The notes beneath the pieces were generated by a model that did not search any database, was not told the origin of the DNA, and saw nothing but the letters and a program-made list of their open reading frames with translations. This document shows, in pieces, positions 1 to 8,800 of a stretch of 24,253 nt of DNA (positions are counted from its first letter, which is position 1; each line of letters starts with the position of its first letter). The translations under genes were made by a program, and so were the position numbers. The stretch comes from Ectocarpus siliculosus (Eukaryota > Sar > Phaeophyceae > Ectocarpales > Ectocarpaceae): assembly GCA_000310025.1 (NCBI GenBank), contig FN649755.1, positions 2,943,443-2,967,695 of the forward strand, read 5' to 3'.

Positions 1-143
1 AAACGAAACAATACATTTTCGAAAACCTCTGGACGAGGCGGTTCCAACGCCGCCGTTTTCGGCGCTGTGACTCTTCCTGTTGTTGAGAAATCGAGCTTTG
101 AAAATCGGTCCAGGGGGTGTGTTATCTTGTGTCATATACGGTA
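1..143. mobile_element. MITE-1 copy a, truncated by window start
   Basis: The right part of an inverted-repeat element. It contains an internal block with GGCGCTGTGACTC and ends in AAATCGGTCCAGGGGGTGTG followed by TTATCTTGTGTC and a TATACGGTA edge. It aligns along its length with the right half of the copy at 1889-2113. No coding capacity is visible. Confidence 0.55.
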
Positions 144-1630
144 TTCTTCTTCCTTTCCACCTGGTCCCACACCAGCAGCGGACCGTATGTCGTTGTTTAG
201 CAGCAGCAAGCTCTTGCACACGTCGCAGCAGCAGCAGCGGCAGGACAGCAGTGGTTGTTGCTTGGTGATGGGCGGGCGTGCATGCCTGGTCCCTTGGGAC
301 TATTTATTATCCTACAAATGCTGTACCATTGCGTTGGCAAAGCCTCTTGGTGCTGAACAACATTTCATTCGTTGTCTATACCGAAACCAACAAGTGCGAA
401 CTTCGGGCAATTCTTGCAAGCGCCCCGCACACTAAGGGCTCCTTTTCTCGACCGGTCGGTGCGGTAGCTGTTCTTTTCTTTCTGTCAATTTATTTTGTTT
501 TCTTATGCCGAGTGTCTTGTACTCTATTCTTGTTGTTTCCCGCGGCGTCGTATGGGCCGGGTTTTGCGACCACGGGCTCCCCATTTTTGTGGACTATAGA
601 GCGAATGTGAGAGAAACAACAACAACAACTAAAACCCACATGTAAGGCGGGCGTTTGTAGCCCACAAGAAGAGGAACTAAGAACTACATGTTTCGAACCC
701 CAAGCCTCGGTAAAAACTAGAGGTTCGTACGTATGCATATAAATAGCATCTATGCGTAGTATTAAGGAATAATAAATACACACACAGAAAGACTACCCAT
801 TCGAGATATTATACCCACAGTCGAACGGGATGTGGTGGAGTCTTTTCAGTGAGTGGAGGAAAACCGGCTGGGTACTGGACTTATTTCGGGTATTTTTAAA
901 GTCTATACACGGACGATTTATACCAGTGATGCCACCTGGTGCCAAGTACAAAAACCTCTGTCTGTATAGGTAACTTACATTTTACAATACATCCATCCCC
1001 TGTAGTTCTCTACTGGGTCAACGACAAAATATCAAAATATCGGGGAGAATCCCTCCGTTGTGTCTGCCATCTGTAGTGATCGTAACCTAGTTGGTCGGTA
1101 GTGCCGGTTGGCCCACAAAATTCGCCGGCACGACACCGGACTGGCACTATTCACAGCAGACTGACATTATTACAGTACTTGGAAATTTCATTTTGTGCCC
1201 GCCGAAAACATCGGCACTGCTATAATACCGGGCATTGGCACTATTCAACTGGCACTAAACAGAGCCCCCACTACTATACTGTACTATAATAGAGCCCCGT
1301 ACACCACCCTCGGAGCATCCGTACAATAGGCGGCATAAGACAATTATAATAACAAGCACCAATTTTTGTTCGGGTCAGGGCAAGTCAGGGCTTGATTCGT
1401 GTTTTGGCCACACGACTACGTACGTACGGTCGAGTGCAGTTATTGTATACAACAAGTAGAATTTAGTGTCCTCGGCGGAGCCGTGTTTCTATTTAACCTC
1501 CTCGTGTCTTCTACAAGTGCAATATTTCGGGCAAGTGTTTTCTCGATACATACATGCATGTATCGGGGAAAAATAAGAGGCATAGCCCGTCACAAGCAAG
1601 GCCTCTTTTGGCATTCAGGATGTTACAGAA
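144..1630. other. Gene-free stretch
   Basis: Short frames only, with no recognisable protein. Around 1097-1260 the words GGCACTATTCA and TAGTGCCGG recur in both orientations, suggesting a decayed small inverted-repeat element. A CAG-rich run occurs near 225-245. Otherwise I see nothing. Confidence 0.5.
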
Positions 1631-1686
1631 GCTGAAATCAAATCATAGACTAGTCAGACTAGTCTATCTAATGGTTTGATTTCGGC
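1631..1686. repeat. 56-nt palindrome
   Basis: Outer arms GCTGAAATCAAA and TTTGATTTCGGC (11 of 12 pair) enclose a perfect inner stem TAGACTAGT/ACTAGTCTA with a CAG loop. It is followed by an AT-dinucleotide run (about 1690-1716). It could fold as a hairpin or cruciform; no gene is adjacent. Confidence 0.6.
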
Positions 1687-1888
1687 GTGTATATATATAA
1701 TATATATATATATATTTATTGTTTTCTCTCCCATCATTGGACTCTGTCGTATGCCCCTCTCGCCCCCATCCTCCACTTCTACTAGCTAGACGACCCAACC
1801 GGGATCACATAGGAGGGGGGGGTTGGACCCCCTCCTGCGGTTCCTGCCTGAGATAATGTCCACTGGGGTCTCCTCACGGCCCCCTCAT

Positions 1889-2113
1889 CGTATACGACAC
1901 AAAAGATGACTCACTCCCTGGGACCGATTTTCAAAGCTCCATGGCGCCACGACGAAGAGGATGCATAAATGAAATGATATAGTTTTCGGAAAGCTCTCGA
2001 CGAGACGACTTCTTCAACGCTGCCGCTTTCGGCGCTGCGACCCTCTTTGCTGTTGAGAGATCGAGCTCTGAAATTCGGTCCAGGGGGTGTGTTATCTTGT
2101 GTCTGCCGTATAC
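1889..2113. mobile_element. MITE-1 copy b
   Basis: A non-coding element of about 225 bp with long imperfect terminal inverted repeats. The left side has GTATACGACACAA and CCTGGGACCGATTTTCAAAG. The right side has TGAAATTCGGTCCAGGGGG and TTGTGTCTGCCGTATAC. The internal motif CTCGACGAGACGAC is shared with the other copies. The outermost bases form the palindromic TATACG edge, so the target-site duplication cannot be separated from the repeat. Confidence 0.6.
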
Positions 2114-2241
2114 TACATACAGTAAACAGCAGCACTTGACAAGAAAAATCTTCACATGAATTCTACCGTAGTACTAGTACTAGTACATTTTATTATGTGC
2201 AAAGGCTCAGGTTCTTGGGAAAGAATGTAGACTAATATATA

Positions 2242-2464
2242 CCGTAGGGTTGCTAGTCAGCGCAAAGGGGTGCGATCGATTCTCAAAGCGTAATTTCTCC
2301 ACAACCTGGAGGGTGCGAACGCCAACTGATACTTCTCAGGAAAGCTCTCGATGAGATATTTCCAAAACCGCCCTTTTCGACAGTGGAAACCAACCTCCTG
2401 GTTGTGGAGAAATGACGCTTTCAAAATCGCTCGCACCCCTGTGCGCTGACTCGCAACCTTACGG
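2242..2464. mobile_element. MITE-2 copy a
   Basis: A 223-bp element with inverted ends: CCGTAGGGTTGCTAGTCAGC on the left and the inverse of CCGTAAGGTTGCGAGTCAGC on the right. The next inverted segment ends in AAAGCG, followed by a subterminal TTTCTCCACAACC/GGTTGTGGAGAAA pair. The core GAAAGCTCTCGATGAGATAT resembles the core of MITE-1. It has no coding capacity. Confidence 0.7.
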
Positions 2465-2483
2465 CACTCCGCGAAGAAAATTC

Positions 2484-3300
2484 TGAGACCTCCTATCAAC
2501 CAAAAAAAAAAAAAAAAAGCAGTGTAGCCTTCCGCTGTTTTTTTTTTTTTTTCTCTCCCATCATTGGACTCTGTGTGTCGGAACTCTGCCGCTTTTTTAT
2601 GGTGGTGGAAAATGTTGACGATGATTTGCCGTTCGTGCCATCTCCCCCGCCCCCCCCCCGCCCACTCAACGATCATCATCATCGTCTTGAACTTGTTGAA
2701 AACGGGTTTGTTTGTCGACACCCATGGCCCATGGCACCCGACCCCAAACAGCCTGATCACGGGAGCGCCACGCCAACCTAAATGGTCTATTTCCGTGGTG
2801 CCTGCATGCATTCCTGAGACCTTCCATCAACCAGCGGCAATGCTTGATGTGGACTTCCTCGTTGGGGGGGTACGCTGCCGCATGATGGTGTGGATTGATT
2901 GGTAGGCTGGTGGCGGAAGAGCGAACCCTAATATACAGAGCATGAGGGTAGTACTCAACATACATACATGGCAAAGTGTAGTGCACGTCTCACACCACGA
3001 AACATGGAGGGACTATCTTCACTAAAAATAGGACGATGGTAAGCGCGTGACACGCCGACCTAAATCATGTATTATCCATGGGGCATTACCCTGCGAATCG
3101 GGTCCCCTCCTTAACAGCAGTAGGCACTTGTGAGACCTCCCACCGACCAGTTGTGTTTGTGCGGCCTTTCTCTTTTGTGTTGGTGCTCTGCCGCTTACGG
3201 TTGTGCAAAAGGTTCAAAAGGTTGATGGTTTTGCCGTTCGTGTATCGGCCGCCCCCCCCCCTCAACAACCACGATCATCTTGAAACGTTTGTTTTTTTTC
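2484..3300. repeat. Degenerate duplicated block with A17/T15 arms
   Basis: The word GAGACCTYCYATCAACCA occurs at about 2485 and 2810 and, degenerate, at 3133. CTCTGCCGCTT...TTTGCCGTTCGTG...CCCCCC recurs at about 2584-2660 and 3186-3260. A poly-A run (2502-2518) and a poly-T run (2538-2552) face each other. CTCTCCCATCATTGGACTCT at about 2552 also occurs at about 1727. No coding sequence was recognised. Confidence 0.45.
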
Positions 3301-3620
3301 ACGAGGAGAGCAGCAGTCTAGCACAAGCCACGGCACGCGACCTTTCTTTCAGGCAACATGCGGCGGCCGCGTTGCACCCCCACCTGCTCCGCTACAACGT
3401 GTCCGCAAGGCCCTCGAAGGGACGATGTTTGTTTGTTTTTTTTGTTGTTTTTTTCGAAGGGGCGGTGTTTGGTTGATGGAAGGCGATATATTCGAAGTCA
3501 ACGCGCGCGTTCTTCCTGGCAATACCAACCAACAAAGTGTTTGGGCCTCCTACAACTGTACGCAACCAACGCTAAGGGCAACTCTCTCTCTCTCTATCGT
3601 CTCTGCTACAAAATGCGCCC

Positions 3621-4150
3621 GCACTTTTGTAAGAACCTCTAGTGTTGTTTCGGCCGAGGCTTGGTCTTTTACGTACTGTACTTCCTCTTGTGGGCTACTA
3701 ATGACCGCTATATACGTTTTTGTGTAGGGGTTCTGGACCGGGCTCACAAACGGTGCTCAAGTTCTGTAACTTCGGAATGGTTCCCTCAGGTATCTTTTAC
3801 AAGATCCTCTGGTTCTGGCCGAGGCTGGGGTTCGTACAATACAGTGGTTCTTCTTGTGGGCTACTAATTGGCCGCTATATAGGTTTTTAGACTAGGGGTT
3901 CTTGACCGACCTCACACATCGTGGTCAAGTTCTTAGGTTTTGTTTTTTCGACGCTCAGTTTCCCCTAGTATATTTTACAAGAATCGACCTCTATATAGTT
4001 TTGACCGAGGCTGGGGTTTTTACTCTGTTTTCCTAGGGTCATGCTACGAATGGTCGCTATATAGGTTCTTAATCGAGCTCACATCAGATTGTGATCAAGT
4101 TCCTAGTATTTTGATTGAGGCTCAGTTTCTCGACTCCTGAGTTCTGAAGT
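3621..4150. repeat. Degenerate tandem array, unit about 165-185 bp
   Basis: Three units contain in order RACCTCT, GGCCGAGGCTKGG, CTCTTGTGGGCTACTAAT, CCGCTATATA and CTCAAGTTCT. The GAGGCT words fall near 3656, 3821 and 4007. A related, more diverged block lies at 14130-14300. The longer frames crossing it do not agree with one another and look fortuitous. Confidence 0.55.
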
Positions 4151-4592
4151 GGTGACGCGTTCTTTGTGTGTTCCAAATCCATATATCCATGAATCCGGAC
4201 ATGGTTTTCCACCCGACACACTAACTCGCAACAATCTCTTCCCTCTGCTGTGTGCTCCAAAATCCATTCGTGTGTTTCCGGATATGGGTTCCACCCGACA
4301 CGCACAAAAACGGCGATTCGCGCAACTGTTCTCGTCTCTGCTACACCTGTTCCAAAACCAAAATCCATGCGTGTTTTTCGGACATGGTTTCCACCCGACA
4401 CGCACGAAAATGCTTTCAAGTCGCGAACTCTCGGCTCTTCTCTGCTACGCGTACGTGTTACGAAATCCATTCGTGTTCTCCGGGCATGGTTTCACCCGAC
4501 ACACCACAACAATGCTAACTCGCAACACTCTCTCGTCTCTGTTGTGTGTTACACACCCATGCGCGTTTTCCGGGCATGGTTTCCAGCTGCTT
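4150..4592. repeat. Tandem array, five units of about 83-101 bp
   Basis: The block CCGGRCATGGTTTCCACCCG recurs at about 4195, 4278, 4379, 4480 and 4570 (the last partial), each preceded by AAATCCATNCGTGT. Frames are open on both strands across it, giving repetitive peptides such as SGHGF, but with no recognised domain. Confidence 0.65.
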
Positions 4593-5139
4593 CAAACCCG
4601 GCAGCAGCGACGAACTAAACGCGGCGGCGGAGATCCGTCCGAGTACTAGGTAGGGACGACTGTCGAGAGAGCTAGGGCCAAGTGGGGAGAGGGAGACGAA
4701 GAGGCTTCGTTCGTTCCACAAGAAACCGAAACATCTGGTTTTATTCCCGAAGGGCTTGGCTTGGCTTGGTTACTTTCTCTCTCTGTCTCTCTCTGTGCCT
4801 CTCTCTCTTTCAGCACTCTCACGCCGTGGGGACCGGGCTTGAAGGCTTAGGACTCGGCTTGGCTGCAGTACGGCAGTACGGACCCCGGGGTAAGAAACGT
4901 CGTCCAGTAACTTTCGCAATTTATTTTTGTATTATGCAAACATGATAGATGTAGTAGCATACAATCGGGGAAGTTGGGTTAGGGTTAGCGAATAGGGTCT
5001 GCGTCCCCCCCTCCGTGTTCTATTTCCTCAGAAACTTATTAAACTCGCGAAAGCTGTATGAAACGTCAAGATTGAGTCGAGGCTTTCACAGGTTCTTTTT
5101 TCGTCGCCACTGTTGCTGTCGAGCACAGGTAGGTTGTTG
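4593..5139. other. Gene-free stretch
   Basis: It holds a CT-rich microsatellite near 4768-4812 and a two-unit TTAGGG-type word at about 4975-4987. I see no supported gene. Confidence 0.45.
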
Positions 5140-5364
5140 CCGTAAGGTTGCGAGTCAGCGCACAGAGGTGCGAGCGATTTTGAAAGCGTCATTTCTCCAC
5201 AACCAGGAGATTACCGCTGCTGCTGTCGAAAAGGGCGGTTTGGGGAATATCTCATCGAGAGCTTTCCTGAGAAGTATCAGTTGGCGCTCGCACCCTCCTG
5301 GTTGTGGAGAAATTACGCTTTGAAAATCGAACGCACCCCTGTGCGCTGACGCGTAGCCTTACGG
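5140..5364. mobile_element. MITE-2 copy b, inverted relative to copy a
   Basis: Ends are CCGTAAGGTTGCGAGTCAGC and its near inverse GCGCTGACGCGTAGCCTTACGG. The interior, read on the minus strand, matches the copy at 2242-2464 through the GGCGG/CCGCC block and the GAGAGCTTTCC core. It lies just upstream of the EsV-1-7 gene. Its right end is included in a 52-bp tandem duplication. Confidence 0.7.
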
Positions 5365-5457
5365 TATATACCCTAGCGTTTTAAGTGTAAGGATCCACTG
5401 CTGAGTAACCTTACGGTATATACCCTAGCGTTTTAAGTGTAAGGATCCACTGCTGAG
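5357..5457. repeat. 52-bp direct duplication at the MITE-2 edge
   Basis: The block starting CCTTACGGTATATACCCTAG at 5357 is repeated at 5409 with no mismatch seen except at the join. It begins inside the MITE-2 terminal repeat, so the duplication happened after the insertion. Confidence 0.85.
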
Positions 5458-5635
5458 GTGTGTATTTAAAACTCATTTTGTCGTTTGTCGTGGAAATGTG
5501 AGCCTCTGTTTCTCAACCACTGATTATTTTTTGTGATTTGTCGTGAAAATGTGAGCCTCTATTTCTTGAGTGCGGGAGCCCGTGCCGTGCTACCATACCT
5601 ATCTCGCGGTTCAGATCGAGCAGCAACGACGACAT

Positions 5636-5829
5636 ATGCAGCCGGCTGCTGCTGCTCCTCCTGGTGCATCCGGTGGTGGTAGTGCTGCTGGTGGTGCTGG
5701 TGCTGCCACTGCGTCTTGCCGATACCCGGGGTGTCCCAAGAGGCCGACCTACGGCATCGAGGCAAGCCGGAGGAGGGAGTGCTGCGCGGAGCACGCGCTC
5801 CCGGGCATGGTCAACATCGACCTCACGAG
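5636..5829 (+). CDS. EsV-1-7 gene, exon 1 (module 1)
   Basis: It encodes an Ala/Gly-rich leader of about 27 residues, then module 1 (Cys28, Cys33, Cys50, His53) ending in GMVNIDLTR. It ends at AG, followed by the donor GTGAGG at 5830. Without splicing, a TGA follows at once (5831-5833). The reading frame stays open upstream to at least 5570, so the true 5' end is uncertain. ATG at 5636 is preferred because it is the first ATG in frame. Confidence 0.72.
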
Positions 5830-8800
5830 GTGAGGTATGTAGTTCAGTCCCACCCCGTCCTCGTGCTGAATGAAAACCGTACCGTGTGGTAGAGGTGATG
5901 ACGCCCCTCCTGGACCGATTTTCGAAGCTCGATTGCTATTCGATAAAATTGCACACTAGAGCAGATGTAATTTTATCGAATAGGTTGGTCAATGCTCTAA
6001 TGTGTAATTTTATCGAATAGGTTGTGCTCTAGACAGCAGAAAAATTCAGTCTCGTCCCATCCTTACTTACTTACTGCAGGTGATGACAGGCAGAGAGATC
6101 TCGACCCCCCTCTGAGCACAATATTCAAAGCTCGCGTGCTCCTTCCAGCAGAAAATAGCTATTATAGTCCCATACCGTATCGTTGACATGCAGAAAGATA
6201 GATCCCCCCCCCAGCCCCCCCCTCGGTGTTTGCCATCGGGGTTGGGTTTTCGTCGCTTGGCAACGACGTTGTAAAACAAGCCGCCCCCCCCGGTGTTTGC
6301 CATCGGGGTTTGGGTTTTCGTCGCTTGGCAACGACGTTGTAAAACAAGCCAATTCACTTCGTGAACTCGACAACCAGGTTACCGTTTTTTTTTTTTTACC
6401 TCGTTTTTTGTTTTGGCGGTAACCATAATGGTGGTCGAGTAGATCATGTTGTGCGGGGTCGAGAACCCTCACTCCGCGCAACGGGGGATGATCGCACCAC
6501 GTTGTGTTAATATTGGTCAAGCACCCTCGAGGCAGTTAAACAGTGCTTACAACTGTCTCTGGAAGTGAAAGCACCAGAAAATAAATTAAGTCATACGTAG
6601 CTGTCATCCATACGCAAGGAAGTAAGCACAAGATGCCGAACACCCTTCGCAGGATGCAGCTCACCCTTCATGCGACTCGCCAAATACCTCACGGCGCTTC
6701 GCGCTTGGTGATGTGAGAGCCTGGTCCGGTGAGAACCCGGCGTGCTCCGTCCCGGCTTTGTAGGGATGCGAGGTCAATGGTCAAGCGACTACGGCATGCA
6801 CGACTATGAGTACACCCCCAGCCCCCCCTCCCCCCCCCCCCGATGTTTGCCATCGGGGTTGGGTTTTCGTTGCTTGGCAACGCCGTTGTAAAACAAGCCA
6901 ATTCACTTCGTGAGCTCGGACCAGGTTGCCCCTTTTTTTGCCTCTGTTTTTTTTTTTTTTGCGGTAAACATAGCAGGGTGCAGCTCATCCTTCATGCGAC
7001 TCCCCGAATACCTCACGGTGCATCTTGCTTGGTGATGTGAGAGCCTGGTCCGGCCAGAAGCTTTGTGGGGATGCGAGGTCAATGGTCTAACGACCACGGC
7101 ATGCACGACCATGAGTACCCACCCCCCCCACCCCCCCCGCCACTCCTTCATGTTGAGCTCATGTTACCTACCACCGTTTTGCGTAGGTGACCGCACCCCC
7201 CCTGGACCGATTTTCAAAGGTCGGTTGCTCCTTGCAGCAGAAATAGTATCGGTCAGCATTGACCTCACGACGTGATAAACACGCATATGTATAAATATGG
7301 TCTGCGAGGACAGGAACAACTTCTAAAAGGGCATTAGCCCATACGGACAATACCTCCGAAGGTGTGCTAGGCGTACCTTGACTTTGGTTTAAAAACCATT
7401 CAGCCCTTTCGTGCCGCCGCTCTTGAAGGCTTTACGTTGACCTTGGTTTCAGAAGCGCGCGGCCTTTCCATGCCTCTTTGGTTGCCGTCTTTTTCAAGGC
7501 GAAGGCGCGCTATTTAGGCTTACCTTGACCTTCTTTCCATCCATCTTGCCATCTTGAAGGCGTACTAGGCTTACCTTCACCTTGAAGAAGGCTTACACGT
7601 TGACCTTGGTTTCAGCAACACGCTGCCTTTCCATGCCTCTCTTGCTGCGGCCTTGTTGAAGGTGCGCTAGGCTTACCTTGACCTTCGTTCTTTTCTTGTG
7701 CCATCTTGAAGGCGCACTAGGCTTACACCTTGCCCTTGGTTTCAGAAACACGCCGCCTTTCTATTGCCTCTTTCGTTGCCGCCGCTCTTGAAGGCTTTCG
7801 TTGACCTTGGTTTCGGAAACACGCCGCCTTTCCGTTGCCTCTTTGCTGCGGCCTTGTTGAAGGTGCGCTAGGCTTACCTTGACCTTCGTTCTTTTCTTGT
7901 GCCATCTTGAAGGCGCACTAGGCTTACACCTTGCCCTTGGTTTCAGAAACACGCCGCCTTTCTATTGCCTCTTTCGTTGCCGCCGCTCTTGAAGGCTTTC
8001 GTTGACCTTGGTTTCGGAAACACGCCGCCTTTCCGTTGCCTCTCTGGCTGCCGCCTCTCTTGAAGGCTTTCGTTGACCTTGGTTTCGGAAACACGCCGCC
8101 TTTCCGTTGCCTCTCTGGCTGCCGCCTCTCTTGAAGGCTTTCGTTGACCTTGGTTTCGGAAACACGCCGCCTTTCCGTTGCCTCTCTGGCTGCCGCCTCT
8201 CTTGAAGGCTTTCGTTGACCTTGGTTTCGGAAACACGCCGCCTTTCCGTTGCCTCTCTGGCTGCCGCCTCTCTTGAAGGCTTTCGTTGACCTTGGTTTCG
8301 GAAACACGCCGCCTTTCCGTTGCCTCTCTGGCTGCCGCCTCTCTTGAAGGCTTTCGTTGACCTTGGTTTCGGAAACACGCCGCCTTTCCGTTGCCTCTCT
8401 GGCTGCCGCCTCTCTTGAAGGCTTTCGTTGACCTTGGTTTCGGAAACACGCCGCCTTTCCGTTGCCTCTCTGGCTGCCGCCTCTCTTGAAGGCTTACGTT
8501 GACCTTGGTTTCCGAAACACGCCGCCTTTCCGTTGCCTCTTTGCTGCGCCCTTTTTCGAGGTGCGCTAGGCTTTCCTCGACCTTCTTTCCATGCCCCTTG
8601 CCGTCTTGAAGGCGCACTAGGCCTACCTTCACCTTGGTTCCAAAAACGCGCCGCCTTTCCATCGCCTCTTTTTGTTGCTGCATCCTTCTTCAAGGCGCGC
8701 TAGGCTTACCTTGACCCTTGGTTTTATTAACGCGCCGCCTTTCCATCGCCTCTTTTTGTTGCTGCATCCTTCTTCAAGGTGCGCTAGGCTTGATTGCGAC

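Noticed and set aside
2257-2811. 184-codon minus-strand frame
   Set aside because: It runs through MITE-2 inverted repeats and poly-A/T tracts, so openness is fortuitous.
4149-4649. 166-codon plus-strand frame with repeated SGHGF-like peptide
   Set aside because: It lies on a degenerate tandem array with unit lengths of 83-101 bp. Frames are open on both strands and there is no recognised protein or splice context.
4975-4987. Telomere-like GGGTTAGGGTTAG
   Set aside because: Only two units, so chance or a trivial interstitial word; not evidence of a chromosome end.
6225-6350. Recombination-site-like hairpins (CGTCG/CGACG) in the 67-bp duplication
   Set aside because: The stem is short, the sequence is a simple duplication, and no recombinase gene is present.
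7990-8540. Regular repeats resembling a CRISPR array
   Set aside because: The units are contiguous with no unique spacers, and the context is eukaryotic.
7943-8693. Long minus-strand repetitive ORFs (about 245 codons)
   Set aside because: They are frame-shifted readings of a 71-bp minisatellite in intron 1; all three minus frames are open and no domain is recognisable.
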